Notes under the pieces: model-generated
Database searches by the model: none
What the model was told of the DNA's origin: nothing
Seen by the model: only the letters and a program-made list of their open reading frames with translations
Part shown: positions 24,346 to 36,508 of the stretch, one piece after another
How the letters are laid out: each line of letters starts with the position of its first letter
Numbering within the stretch: the stretch's first letter is position 1
Origin: Manduca sexta
Taxonomy: Eukaryota > Arthropoda > Insecta > Lepidoptera > Sphingidae
Direction of reading: 5' to 3'
Length of the DNA stretch: 64,000 nucleotides
Assembly: GCF_014839805.1 (NCBI RefSeq)
Contig: NW_023595242.1
Span: forward strand, 434,001 to 498,000
Program-made: the position numbers and the translations under genes

Positions 24346-26138
24346 TAGGTACACCTCAATACCTTTAAAGTAGTACCTATAAAAGTAAATAAAAAAATAC
24401 CATGGAATAAATAATTTGTATAAACAAGTCTATGACAAATAGATAATAAATAAATAGGTAACAACGAAGTCGTAAACTAGAAATTTACGATGATCCCGGC
24501 GATGCCTTGAATGCGTCCTGTTGTGCCCCGTGGACATAGGTAAGAATAATAAATAAAAAACGGTACTGTTACTACATGTCACTCCTTCTACAAATCTAAT
24601 CATACTTCATACCAGTTTATTTATCTTTAAGAATACCCGCAAAATATAATTTTTTTTCAAAAAAATTTTGGTCGAAAATTATTCTTTAAACAACTCCAAG
24701 CTTCACATTTTTGCCGGTTATTTATCCAATAAGTTTGAGTTTGGTTGGACTTTCTTTATAATAAAGAACTAACGCCAATACAAAAATGGACATGTTCTTT
24801 TAATCGTATATGGAACTACCTACATTTTAATTAATACTTTACAATAGATATTATGGAGAGCAGTTATGTTCTGTAGCTGTTAACGATCCGATCTATGCAG
24901 AATTAGCTCAGTGTCTCTCGGTCTTTTGGATTCCGATTTAATTAAATGTAGAAAAGGAACCCAGGCTTGTGCAAGCTTCCAACCATCATCTTTATTGTAA
25001 TTCAGATGTTTTTTTTTAATTGGAATAGTCTCGCGAATCATCGATATTCTTTATATCAGCCAAACTAAAAAAGTGGATGTACAATGTACATTTCAAATAC
25101 AAAGCAAAATCCACATATGCCCACTTTTCTGTGCTAGAATAGAACCAGTTTTGTTGTTATTTCATTCCACGATCCTAGTATTTACCGCATATATTTACAT
25201 TAAGATGCGGGCGTTTTGTGTCCAAATAAATATTTACCTGTGAGCTGGCAAGTTCTCGGTGCACCTCCACACCATGTTGTGACCCAATTCGTTTGAAAAA
25301 ATCTAGTCACCTTTGAGTAAAATCGCCACTGCATTTCGTACATCGGTGTGATTACGAACTGGTCTATTTTGATCCCAGCAGATACATGAGCTGTTTGGAA
25401 AGCTCTAATCGATTCCCAATGAGCATATTTTTGTATGAAATTTTCGATGGTCATAATTCTACATCTAAAGCCTCGTTTAGAGGGTACAATTATTGCTAGC
25501 AATAATCGTAGGTAATTATTGCTAACAATAATTGCTCCAACTCAAGCTAAAGGCATCGCGCAGACGCTATCAACAACTTACACAGAAACACTACACTACT
25601 ACAAAACAGTTAAAGTTCTCCGAAGTGGAGTTTCACTTGCAAATATTCACCTACCCTCGAGCACAGCGTGTTTAAAAAAAGCGTTACGTCGCTTTATGCA
25701 CATTTAAAGTAACGTAGTTTCCAAGAGCGTGACATACAAATTGACATTCAGATAGACATTCCGAAGTCTGCATGCCGTTGGAAAATTGTATAATTCCTCA
25801 TTTTACAAACTTGTCTACGTATACTAGTCTGTATGTTTAAAATTTGGAAGAAGAATTGTAATTTTTTTATTTATTCTATAACTTACGAGCGCATATAGAG
25901 GTGATTAGCTTTAAAAAGCAAATGATGATGAATCTGTTAGCATAATTGTCGAAAGCGGGTTTTCTGGATTTGTTAAAGGATCTGTCCTTTTTATTATTTA
26001 TTGTGTAGCTCACAAGCCCAGTCTAGGCAACAGCACCTCCTTAGGTGCTGATAGCAAAATTGTCGAAAGCAGGTTTGCTGGTGGTAGAATACCTGTATCC
26101 GCCCTGATAAGGAACCATAATTAAGGTGTAAATCCGAG
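24346..26138. other. Non-coding stretch with a small palindrome
   Basis: A 100-codon minus-strand frame (25200-25502) and a 62-codon plus-strand frame (25519-25707) lie back to back around the palindrome attattgctagcaataat (25489-25506), which is followed by the near-copy 'taattattgctaacaataat' (25513-25532). Neither frame matches a family I know. The layout could be the remains of a fold-back element. Nothing else is recognised. Confidence 0.4.
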
Positions 26139-26194
26139 CATGTTTTATTTCATAGTTATTCAGTATTCCGGTTTTAAACTCGCCGATAATTTGC

Positions 26195-26275
26195 TGACCT
26201 ACAAGGGATAAACATCTCCAGTCCACTTACTATCAGGTGCTGAGGGGGCACTTTACCGCACCCTATAAAAAAGGT
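26195..26275 (+). repeat. Retroposon-like 3' end (gtcgactg family), short
   Basis: The string 'aagggataaacatctccagtcc' followed by 'acttactatcaggtgctgag' and 'cactttaccgcaccctataa', then an A run, matches the 3' end of the copies at 43545 and 47878. It is seen again at about 31267-31340 because of the contig overlap. Confidence 0.45.
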
Positions 26276-27494
26276 AGCATTGCTTGAAATTATTGATATA
26301 AACATCACGTGTAGGTTAGGTTAGGTTATTAAAATATACGAGTAGTCGAACGTAATAAGTTGAAGAAACAAATAGCAAGAAATCACCAGTGCTATTGATA
26401 TTTTGTAAACAGTTTTATTAATGTGACTACGAAATGCCACACATGAATCCATATTCGTATTTTTGGATGTGAATCCAAACAATGCCTTGAAGCAATAATG
26501 TAATCTGTTTACCTTACTTTCGATTTCTAAACAATGATAAAAGCATTTGATCGTCCTTCTTATGTCGTTTACTTCCTTGTTAATTTGCCTATAAGGACCG
26601 AAGTCTCAGGATCAATTCTCGTATCGATATGTATGTTCAAGTACATGATTTACCCTTTAATCCAATATATTTTATCGCCATACTAATGACGTCAAATAAA
26701 TAAACATACAATATATATTTCAATTTATTTTTGCGTATCTTCCAACAGATTATTTGATTAATATTCAAAATTCAGTCGTAAGGTGGGTTATTTGTTTATA
26801 ATTATTACCTAGATAACTAAATAAGTCAAAACATAATAATTATCTATTGTAAGGGACAATAAATTTGTTTTATCTAGCTATATTAATTACAAATGATTAC
26901 TTTAGTGATATTTTCTTATACACAGAAATGTGAAGCGAACCGATTAAAACTGCCAAATGTATTCCGTGTAGCATAATTAGACGTAATGATTAAGGTCGGG
27001 GCACACTCGTAACTTTTAGATGATCAACAATTTTGACAAAAATTTACGAAAATTTTGAATTTTGTAACAACTAGAAAAGTATCATAAATAGATCACAGCT
27101 GAAAGAGATACTCAATCAAACTACTGTCTTTATCAATAATTTTGACAATATGTAAATAACAGTATTGATGTTTATGGCACAATAAAAATATAATTTAGAT
27201 TACTGCTATGAATATGCTTAACCTTTAACTGTGGACGCGCGGTCTCACAGGCCGCTCGCAGTTTGAAAATTTCGTGTTTACACCTTTCCACTTGCTCCCC
27301 GTGTATACGGCGCTCAGTAGCTTCAGTTTTAGTGGCGTAACGTATGTTAAAATGGGAGACAGTGTCGGCGGCTGCAAATAAGGGCAGTTATTTTTCTTTA
27401 AACTTTGACCGCGGTCTGTGAGACCGCACGTCCACGTTTCCGATACAAATTTTTACGCCTATTTTGTTTTTTTTTTACGTTATTTTCATTTTAA

Positions 27495-27749
27495 ATGTTA
27501 ACAATTATTAATGAAAGTACATCTACGTCAATACAAACGCCAACGTCACAGCTGCAACATATTTATGATCTACTTTTAGTGTCAGACCAGTCTGATAACG
27601 AGGAAACTATTGAGGATTGCTTTTTATTAGAAGCTTATTTTATTCGACAATATATAAGTGACTTTGAAGATAATACCGATGTCTCTAGCATAGACGATAA
27701 CATTATAAGGAGTATCAGCCCCAAGCGGGGTCCGCGAAAATTTATCTAG
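27495..27749 (+). pseudogene. N-terminal remnant of a piggyBac transposase
   Basis: An 84-residue frame starts with MLTIINESTSTSIQ near the left end of the piggyBac element. It is acidic in the middle (SDQSDNEETIEDC and SDFEDNTDVSSIDD) and ends in a basic KRGPRK. A poorly conserved acidic N-terminus is typical of piggyBac transposases; the assignment rests on position inside the element rather than on a conserved motif. The frame stops before the catalytic domain. It is intact in the second copy (32556-32810). Transcription or domestication cannot be judged from the sequence. Confidence 0.55.
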
Positions 27750-27950
27750 TTTGCTAGTACAGTACTAAAATATTGGCTTGACGTCACCTATCAATACAGG
27801 CAGAAAATATTGATAGGAGTCGTAAAAGGCACGATGACCACAACAAAGCACCCCGCGATGTATGGGCGGTAGTTGTAATGCACGTTCTCTGTGTAACCTA
27901 AAAAAAATATAAAGATCCACCGGAACCAGCAAAATTTTGAAAGGGGTCTA

Positions 27951-27990
27951 TGAGCAGAGGTTCCCAAATATAAATTTGGGAACCTCTGCT
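27951..27990. repeat. Perfect hairpin, 18-bp arms, inside the piggyBac element
   Basis: GAGCAGAGGTTCCCAAAT, the loop ATAA, then the exact inverse. With one unpaired base the pairing continues outward by about five more bases (gtcta / tagac). It lies between the N-terminal and C-terminal coding remnants, where the catalytic domain is missing. Confidence 0.85.
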
Positions 27991-28149
27991 CTAGACAAAC
28001 CCCCTAGTCAGGATACTGACTCGTCAAAGCGCACAGAATGTCGCCTTTGTACCCCAAAACTAAAGAGAAAGTCAAATTTTAATTGTATAAGTTATAAACA
28101 GGTCATACGGTTACAGTGTTCCAAACCCTTGTGTAAAAACTGCCAATAA
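27985..28149 (+). pseudogene. C-terminal cysteine-rich remnant of a piggyBac transposase
   Basis: The frame encodes KRTECRLCTPKLKRKSNF, then C, later LQCSKPLCKNC, then a stop. The spacing C-x2-C ... C ... C-x4-C-x2-C with a basic KRK between is the pattern of the C-terminal cysteine-rich domain that binds the transposon ends in piggyBac transposases. It is joined upstream to hairpin sequence rather than to a catalytic domain. The open frame extends back to an ATG at 27937, but that part runs through the hairpin and is not transposase-like. The second copy at about 33045-33209 has one C fewer upstream. Confidence 0.65.
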
Positions 28150-28550
28150 TTTGATACATATTGGACCATTGTCAAAATTTTTATATTTAAATTTGAGAAG
28201 ACGTTTTTTTGATTTTATGTTACAATATGCCTTAGATTTATAGATAAAAATGTTATTTTTTTAAAAAAGTTTAATTTATTTAAGTTTTCAGCCCTAAAAC
28301 CGATCTCAAGTAAATTTATGCCAAATAGTGCCTTTAACTGTTAATATGATTTAATTAGGTGAGAAATAAATAAAGATTGATTAAAAGCTTCTAAATTATT
28401 TCATTTTAATATACATAGAAAATAATAAATATAATAGCGTAAAAATAAAATTAATATTTACGTTGTATTTTAACTCAAAACATAGCGGTCCGTGCGACCG
28501 CGCGTCCATGGTAGTGTAACAAAAAAATGACGCCCATAGTTAAGGGTTAA

Positions 28551-29282
28551 TACTTACCATATTAGTAACTTTTATATGTCGCAAAATGTTTTTTAAGGAT
28601 ACAAGGTTTACATTACAATCTTGTTCTGCGTTTATCTTTAAAAATATCCTCTTTGAACCTAGCATAGTAAAGTAATATAATACAGTATAACGTAAACTAG
28701 ACCTAATTACAATGTAACAAGTCTGAATATTATGTGGAACAACCACAAACATTTGTTCTCAACCCTCGCTAGATTATGCAGCTTTTCTATCCGTGTACTT
28801 TTTTTTATTACTCTTTATAATAGTCTCTAGCTAAATACAAAATTCGACTCTTAGGTATTTACTAATAAACCTTTTAACCTCTGTCATAATTATAACATGT
28901 TTTGTCCTACTTTCTCCAACAGTATACATCACTAATCAAAGTAAGACAAAACACTATTTAACAGACTATCATTATTAATTTATTTGTTTATGAAACATAA
29001 AATAGGTTACAATCATGTATGCAACATACTATGACATGAAAAAATATTTTTTGGACGATAATTATAACCCAAAACATGTGCTCTGGAAAGTAAAAGTTAC
29101 ACATAACAGGTAAATAAAAAAAACACAGTTTAAGTACTCTTAGGTGAATGGAATTACAATATTTATAGGTACAAGTGAACAATATACGAGGTTTATGAGT
29201 TAGGAATCTTTGAGGATATAGTGGATGTGTCGTTTATAAGAATTGATGTTATTGTTAAATAATATAAATATGAAATATACAA
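28551..29282. other. AT-rich non-coding stretch
   Basis: The minus-strand frames at 28540-28752 and 28988-29182 have no recognisable motif. They persist in the second copy only because the copies are nearly identical. Confidence 0.5.
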
Positions 29283-29615
29283 CAGCGATATATATGTAGC
29301 TACGTACTAGATTTAATGTTTCGAACATTCACTGTGTTCAACTGAATTGAACTGCAATCCATTCAAAACTAACTTTTTAGTATGGTCAATATTGTCAGCT
29401 TGCAGTTGTGTACGGAATGGCGCTCATGCTTAAAGAACTCAAGTCTAAGTGTAACCTGGATTTAAAAAAAAATATTAGTCAAATAAGTAAAATTAATTGT
29501 TTATCAAGTGAATTAATAGGTCATAACAGTGACGTTTTGGTTGCCATTTTAGTTCAGATTTTGAACAAATAGTTTATATAACGTTCGTGTCTATAGAATA
29601 TACGCCAATGATATA
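29283..29615 (+). repeat. Dispersed repeat related to 14020-14330 and 16050-16241
   Basis: Shared blocks are 'acgtactagat', 'tgtgttcaactgaattga', 'ggcgctcatg', 'aagaactcaagtctaagtgt', 'tattagtcaaataagtaaaa' and 'ttcgtgtctatagaatatac'. The copy at 14020-14330 is in the opposite orientation. It has no coding content. It recurs at 34338-34670 through the contig overlap. Confidence 0.55.
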
Positions 29616-29924
29616 CAATATTAGTAACGTGTTTTATACAGGCGTAAGTGTGCCGCAGCCTTAATGACATTTGACGGTGTCAGTAATTTTGACATTCGCG
29701 ACACGTCTTAATTGATAGAAACTGTAATTGAAGGCAGCGATTCCGCTTCACCCCAACGATTACGTATTCATGAGCCGTGATTGTGCCGTTCACGTAAGAT
29801 ATTAGATAAATTATTTGATATCGAATTAATTGGTAATTTAATACTCGGGGTTTTGGCTGCATATTTTTTTTTTCAATAAATACAGTAAAGTAAAATAGGT
29901 CTACTAAATCAATTTTCATCATCA

Positions 29925-30015
29925 ACATCAGCCTCATCAGCCCACTGCTCAACATAGGCCTCCCCCAAAGATTTCCAGACGGACCTCTCGAAAGCGGCCT
30001 GCATCCAATAAAGAA
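29925..30015 (-). repeat. LINE 3'-end fragment (catcatcagcc ... cataggcc type)
   Basis: 'tcatcatcaacatcagcctc', 'cagcccactgctcaacatag', 'gcctcccccaaagatttcca' and 'cggcctgcatcca' form a well-known dispersed insect LINE end. It is shown again at about 34967-35060. The open frames that begin MLSSGLMRLMLMMK are translations of this repeat on the minus strand. Confidence 0.55.
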
Positions 30016-30284
30016 ATTTTACGTTGTTATATATAATGGACTATAAACGAAAAATTAACATGAAGTGATGATATAATTTGGTGTATACAAAGTCACAAAC
30101 ATTTTTAATTAAAAAATTACACAATTAAATATTACACAGACGTTAACAAGTTGTTGCTTAGAAACACTACGCTAAATGAAAGTAAATGAATTTGATGAAA
30201 TTGCTGAAGAAAACGGCTACATTTTGACAGTGTCAGCTCAACACCTTAAAGTTTTATTTACTAATATAACTGTAAGTTTTTAAA

Positions 30285-30540
30285 AATATTTGGATGTTAG
30301 AAGTAAACGCATAAATATCTAAATGGATATGAATGAAATTTCGCATATAGGTAGACCATCTCCTAGATTAATACTCAACTTTTATCTTGGTAAATTGATC
30401 TCGTAGGAAATAATTAAACTTCTGTCTGTTTTATCGAATATACAGTGCTGACGACATTCAGAAAATGCTATGAATCTCTACAATTATGTAGGCTTTAAAT
30501 AACGCTACGGTTTAGGTTTTATCGTAGATAAAATGATTTT
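30285..30540 (-). repeat. Retroposon-tail fragment, minus strand
   Basis: 'gttagaagtaaacgcataa', 'atgaaatttcgcatatagg', 'tagaccatctcctagattaa' is the antisense form seen also at 62440-62640. It is repeated at about 35340-35590 by the overlap. Confidence 0.4.
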
Positions 30541-30703
30541 TACACTATTAAAGTCGAGGAACATAACACAAAAATATTTTGTAAACTTTCTATCCAATTA
30601 TTCTATTACTAATTAGTTAGAACTACTTTTTAAGTCTGTATTCGACGTAGAAAATTAAATTACTGTTTATGAAAAGAACGGAATCGACACGAACAGATGT
30701 GCT

Positions 30704-31203
30704 NNNNNNNNNNNNNNNNNNNNNNNNNNNNNNNNNNNNNNNNNNNNNNNNNNNNNNNNNNNNNNNNNNNNNNNNNNNNNNNNNNNNNNNNNNNNNNNNN
30801 NNNNNNNNNNNNNNNNNNNNNNNNNNNNNNNNNNNNNNNNNNNNNNNNNNNNNNNNNNNNNNNNNNNNNNNNNNNNNNNNNNNNNNNNNNNNNNNNNNNN
30901 NNNNNNNNNNNNNNNNNNNNNNNNNNNNNNNNNNNNNNNNNNNNNNNNNNNNNNNNNNNNNNNNNNNNNNNNNNNNNNNNNNNNNNNNNNNNNNNNNNNN
31001 NNNNNNNNNNNNNNNNNNNNNNNNNNNNNNNNNNNNNNNNNNNNNNNNNNNNNNNNNNNNNNNNNNNNNNNNNNNNNNNNNNNNNNNNNNNNNNNNNNNN
31101 NNNNNNNNNNNNNNNNNNNNNNNNNNNNNNNNNNNNNNNNNNNNNNNNNNNNNNNNNNNNNNNNNNNNNNNNNNNNNNNNNNNNNNNNNNNNNNNNNNNN
31201 NNN
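30704..31203. other. Assembly gap, 500 N
   Basis: A placeholder gap between two contigs whose flanking sequences overlap by about 4.55 kb. The true gap is probably negative. Confidence 0.99.
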
Positions 31204-34200
31204 CATGTTTTATTTCATAGTTATTCAGTATTCCGGTTTTAAACTCGCCGATAATTTGCTGACTTACAAGGGATAAACATCTCCAGTCCACTTACTATCA
31301 GGTGCTGAGGGAGCACTTTACCGCACTCCATAAAAAAGGTAGCATTGCTTGAAATTATTGATATAAACATCACGTGTAGGTTAGGTTAGGTTGTGAAAAT
31401 ATACGAGTAGTCGAACGTAATAAGTTGAAGAAACAAATAGCAAGAAATCACCAGTGCTATTGATATTTTGTAAACAGTTTTATTAATGTGACTACGAAAT
31501 GCCACACATGAATCCATATTCGTATTTTTGGATGTGAATCCAAACAATGCCTTGAAGCAATAATGTAATCTGTTTACCTTACTTTCGATTTCTAAACAAT
31601 GATAAAAGCATTTGATCGTCCTTCTTATGTCGTTTACTTCCTTGTTAATTTGCCTATAAGGACCGAAGTCTCAGGATCAATTCTCGTATCGATATGTATG
31701 TTCAAGTACATGATTTACCCTTTAATCCAATATATTTTATCGCCATACTAATGACGTCAAATAAATAAACATACAATATATATTTCAATTTATTTTTGCG
31801 TATCTTCCAACAGATTATTTGATTAATATTCAAAATTCAGTCGTAAGGTGGGTTATTTGTTTATAATTATTACCTAGATAACTAAATAAGTCAAAACATA
31901 ATAATTATCTATTGTAAGGGACAATAAATTTGTTTTATCTAGCTATATTAATTACAAATGATTACTTTAGTGATATTTTCTTATACACAGAAATGTGAAG
32001 CGAACCGATTAAAACTGCCAAATGTATTCCGTGTAGCATAATAAGACGTAATGATTAAGGTCGGGGCACACTCGTAACTTTTAGATGATCAACAATTTTG
32101 ACAAAAATTTACGAAAATTTTGAATTTTGTAACAACTAGAAAAGTATCATAAATAGATCACAGCTGAAAGAGATACTCAATCAAACTACTGTCTTTATCA
32201 ATAATTTTGACAATATGTAAATAACAGTATTGATGTTTATGGCACAATAAAAAATATAATTTAGATTACTGCTATGAATATGCTTAACCTTTAACTGTGG
32301 ACGCGCGGTCTCACAGGCCGCTCGCAGTTTGAAAATTTCGTGTTTACACCTTTCCACTTGCTCCCCGTGTATACGGCGCTCAGTAGCTTCAGTTTTAGTG
32401 GCGTAACGTATGTTAAAATGGGAGACAGTGTCGGCGGCTGCAAATAAGGGCAGTTATTTTTCTTTAAACTTTGACCGCGGTCTGTGAGACCGCACGTCCA
32501 CGTTTCCGATACAAATTTTACGCCTATTTTGTTTTTTACGTTATTTTCATTTTAAATGTTAACAATTATTAATGAAAGTACATCTACGTCAATACAAACG
32601 CCAACGTCACAGCTGCAACATATTTATGATCTACTTTTAGTGTCAGACCAGTCTGATAACGAGGAAACTATTGAGGATTGCTTTTTATTAGAAGCTTATT
32701 TTATTCGACAATATATAAGTGACTTTGAAGATAATACCGATGTCTCTAGCATAGACGATAACATTATAAGGAGTATCAGCCCCAAGCGGGGTCCGCGAAA
32801 ATTTATCTAGTTTGCTAGTACAGTACTAAAATATTGGCTTGACGTCACCTATCAATACAGGCAGAAAATATTGATAGGAGTCGTAAAAGGCACGATGACC
32901 ACAACAAAGCACCCCGCGATGTATGGGCGGTAGTTGTAATGCACGTTCTCTGTGTAACCTAAAAAAAATATAAAGATCCACCGGAACCAGCAAAATTTTG
33001 AAAGGGGTCTATGAGCAGAGGTTCCCAAATATAAATTTGGGAACCTCTGCTCTAGACAAACCCCTAGTCAGGATACTGACTCGTCAAAGCGCACAGAATG
33101 TCGCCTTTGTACCCCAAAACTAAAGAGAAAGTCAAATTTTAATTGTATAAGTTATAAACAGGTCATACGGTTACAGTGTTCCAAACCCTTGTGTAAAAAC
33201 TGCCAATAATTTGATACATATTGGACCATTGTCAAAATTTTTATATTTGAATTTGAGAAGACGTTTTTTTTGATTTTATTATTGATGCCTTAGATTTATA
33301 GATAAAAATGTTATTTTTTTAAAAAAGTTTAATTTATTTAAGTTTTCAGCCCTAAAACCGATCTCAAGTAAATTTATGCCAAATAGTGCCTTTAACTGTT
33401 AATATGATTTAATTAGGTGAGAAATAAATAAAGATTGATTAAAAGCTTCTAAATTATTTCATTTTAATATACATAGAAAATAATAAATATAATAGCGTAA
33501 AAATAAAATTAATATTTACGTTGTATTTTAACTCAAAACATAGCGGTCCGTGCGACCGCGCGTCCATGGTAGTGTAACAAAAATGACGCCCATAGTTAAG
33601 GGTTAATACTTACCATATTAGTAACTTTTATATGTCGCAAAATGTTTTTTAAGGATACAAGGTTTACATTACAATCTTGTTCTGCGTTTATCTTTAAAAA
33701 TATCCTCTTTGAACCTAGCATAGTAAAGTAATATAATACAGTATAACGTAAACTAGACCTAATTACAATGTAACAAGTCTGAATATTATGTGGAACAACC
33801 ACAAACATTTGTTCTCAACCCTCGCTAGATTATGCAGCTTTTCTATCCGTGTACTTTTTTTATTACTCTTTATAATAGTCTCTAGCTAAATACAAAATTC
33901 GACTCTTAGGTATTTACTAATAAACCTTTTAACCTCTGTCATAATTATAACATGTTTTGTCCTACTTTCTCCAACAGTATACATCACTAATCAAAGTAAG
34001 ACAAAACACTATTTAACAGACTATCATTATTAATTTATTTGTTTATGAAACATAAAATAGGTTACAATCATGTATGCAACATACTATGACATGAAAAAAT
34101 ATTTTTTGGACGATAATTATAACCCAAAACATGTGCTCTGGAAAGTAAAAGTTACACATAACAGGTAAATAAAAAAAACACAGTTTAAGTACTCTTAGGT

Positions 34201-35755
34201 GAATGGAATTACAATATTTATAGGTACAAGTGAACAATATACGAGGTTTATGAGTTAGGAATCTTTGAGGATATAGTGGATGTGTCGTTTATAAGAATTG
34301 ATGTTATTGTTAAATAATATAAATATGAAATATACAACAGCGATATATATGTAGCTACGTACTAGATTTAATGTTTCGAACATTCACTGTGTTCAACTGA
34401 ATTGAACTGCAATCCATTCAAACTAACTTTAGTATGGTCAATATTGTCAGCTTGCAGTTGTGTACGGAATGGCGCTCATGCTTAAAGAACTCAAGTCTAA
34501 GTGTAACCTGGATTTAAAAAAAAATATTAGTCAAATAAGTAAAATTAATTGTTTATCAAGTGAATTAATAGGTCATAACAGTGACGTTTTGGTTGCCATT
34601 TTAGTTCAGATTTTGAACAAATAGTTTATATAACGTTCGTGTCTATAGAATATACGCCAATGATATACAATATTAGTAACGTGTTTTATACAGGCGTAAG
34701 TGTGCCGCAGCCTTAATGACATTTGACGGTGTCAGTAATTTTGACATTCGCGACACGTCTTAATTGATAGAAACTGTAATTGAAGGCAGCGATTCCGCTT
34801 CACCCCCAACGATTACGTATTCATGAGCCGTGATTGTGCCGTTCACGTAAGATATTAGATAAATTATTTGATATCGAATTAATTGGTAATTTAATACTCG
34901 GGGTTTTGGCTGCATATTTTTTTTTTCAATAAATACAGTAAAGTAAAATAGGTCTACTAAATCAATTTTCATCATCAACATCAGCCTCATCAGCCCACTG
35001 CTCAACATAGGCCTCCCCCAAAGATTTCCAGACGGACCTCTCGAAAGCGGCCTGCATCCAATAAAGAAATTTTACGTTGTTATATATAATGGACTATAAA
35101 CGAAAAATTAACATGAAGTGATGATATAATTTGGTGTATACAAAGTCACAAACATTTTTAATTAAAAATTACACAATTAAATATTACACAGACGTTAACA
35201 AGTTGTTGCTTAGAAACACTACGCTAAATGAAAGTAAATGAATTTGATGAAATTGCTGAAGAAAACGGCTACATTTTGACAGTGTCAGCTCAACACCTTA
35301 AAGTTTTATTTACTAATATAACTGTAAGTTTTTAAAAATATTTGGATGTTAGAAGTAAACGCATAAATATCTAAATGGATATGAATGAAATTTCGCATAT
35401 AGGTAGACCATCTCCTAGATTAATACTCAACTTTTATCTTGGTAAATTGATCTCGTAGGAAATAATTAAACTTCTGTCTGTTTTATCGAATATACAGTGC
35501 TGACGACATTCAGAAAATGCTAAGAATCTCTACAATTATGTAGGCTTTAAATAACGCTACGGTTTAGGTTTTATCGTAGATAAAATGATTTTTACACTAT
35601 TAAAGTCGAGGAACATAACACAAAAATATTTTGTAAACTTTCTATCCAATTATTCTATTACTAATTAGTTAGAACTACTTTTTAAGTCTGTATTCGACGT
35701 AGAAAATTAAATTACTGTTTATGAAAAGAACGGAATCGACACGAACAGATGTGCT
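31204..35755. repeat. Start of contig C, second copy of 26139-30703
   Basis: It is collinear with the end of contig B. Differences visible by eye are mainly shorter homopolymers (for example the T run before 32540), single-base changes, and a small indel near 33275. After 35755 the sequence becomes unique, as expected where an overlap ends. Confidence 0.9.
32288..33602 (+). mobile_element. piggyBac-family element, second copy from the contig overlap
   Basis: It has the same TTAA flanks (32284-32287 and 33603-33606), the same ends, the same internal hairpin (from about 33012) and the same two coding remnants (32556-32810 and about 33045-33209) as the element at 27222. It lies at the equivalent position in the overlap and is not an independent insertion. 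Confidence 0.8.
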
Positions 35756-36186
35756 TGAACAAAACTAAATCTCTGAATTAAATGCTGTTCCAGCAACCCT
35801 ATTGTATGAATAGAATTTATTTATTCTCGTTTAATATTAAGGGTTTTCAATTTGTAGGATTTCTTTGGTCATTTTTCATTTTTATTTTATAGGGGCAAAA
35901 ACGCTGAGCGTTTTTTTGTTGCGTAAAGTTTTATTTTTATTTTAGAGTAGTGTTTGGAAAAGTCGTTTAATTTTTTTTTATTATTAATCCCATTGGTTAA
36001 CCGTTTTCATCATTATTAATTTTTAAATCAACTATTTAGGAAACAACACTTCCCAATAAGATTACTGTGGGAAATATATCTCAGTTACATTATATCCACA
36101 CTATTAGTGAAAAAAAAAACGAATTCGGCATGGTAATTGGTTCCTGATGATCTCGTTCAAACAAAACAAAAAAAAAACAATAAAAG
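35756..36186. other. AT-rich non-coding stretch
   Basis: This is the first unique sequence of contig C. It has T-rich runs and no exon or repeat recognised. Confidence 0.5.
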
Positions 36187-36187
36187 A

Positions 36188-36508
36188 GCGACGATAGCCC
36201 AGTTGGGTGTGGAACGGACTGTCAAGACGAATGTCCGCAGGTTCAAATCCCAAGGGCACACACCTCTGACTTTTCTAAAATCATGTGTGTATTCTTAGTG
36301 AATTTATCGTTCGCTTTAACGGTGAAGGAAAACATCGTGAGGAAACCTGCACATCTGAGAAGTTCTCTATATGAATTTCGAAGATGTGTGAAGTCTACTA
36401 ATCCGCACTAGGCCAGCGTGATGGACTAAGGCCTAATCCCTCTCAATAATAGAGGAGGCCCGTGCTCAGCAGTGGGCAAGTATATAATACAGGGCTGATA
36501 TTATTATA
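36188..36508 (+). repeat. tRNA-derived SINE, full length
   Basis: Head 'gcgacgatagcccagttggg', 'ggactgtcaagacgaatgtc', B-box-like 'gcaggttcaaatccc', then 'gcacacacctctgac', 'ttaacggtgaaggaaaacat', 'cgtgaggaaacctgcaca', 'ccgcactaggccagcgtg', 'taatccctctcaata', 'cagcagtgggcaagtatata' and the tail 'acagggctgatattatt'. With 52237 it is the best preserved copy and serves as a local reference. Confidence 0.9.

Larger units (their letters stand above)
27222..28546 (+). mobile_element. piggyBac-family element, internally deleted, 1325 bp
   Basis: It is flanked by TTAA on both sides (27218-27221 and 28547-28550), the target site of piggyBac transposons. The ends are CCTTTAACTGTGG and, inverted, CCCTTAACTATGG (two mismatches). 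An inner repeat GGACGCGCGGTC follows directly on the left but after a spacer of about 27 bp on the right, the asymmetric layout usual for piggyBac. A further inverted copy of the inner repeat lies at 27412-27435. The element keeps codons for the N-terminal and C-terminal parts of a transposase but lacks the catalytic middle, so it could move only with outside help. Its second copy is at 32288-33602. Confidence 0.85.
26139..30703. repeat. End of contig B, repeated as the start of contig C
   Basis: It matches 31204-35755 in the same orientation with few differences, mostly homopolymer length and single bases. The match starts at the first base after the gap in C and ends at the last base before the gap in B. 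Everything in it (retroposon tail, piggyBac element, dispersed repeats) therefore probably exists once per haploid genome at this place. Confidence 0.9.

Noticed and set aside
32288..33602. Second independent piggyBac insertion
   Set aside because: It has the same flanks and position within a contig overlap, so it is the same insertion seen twice.
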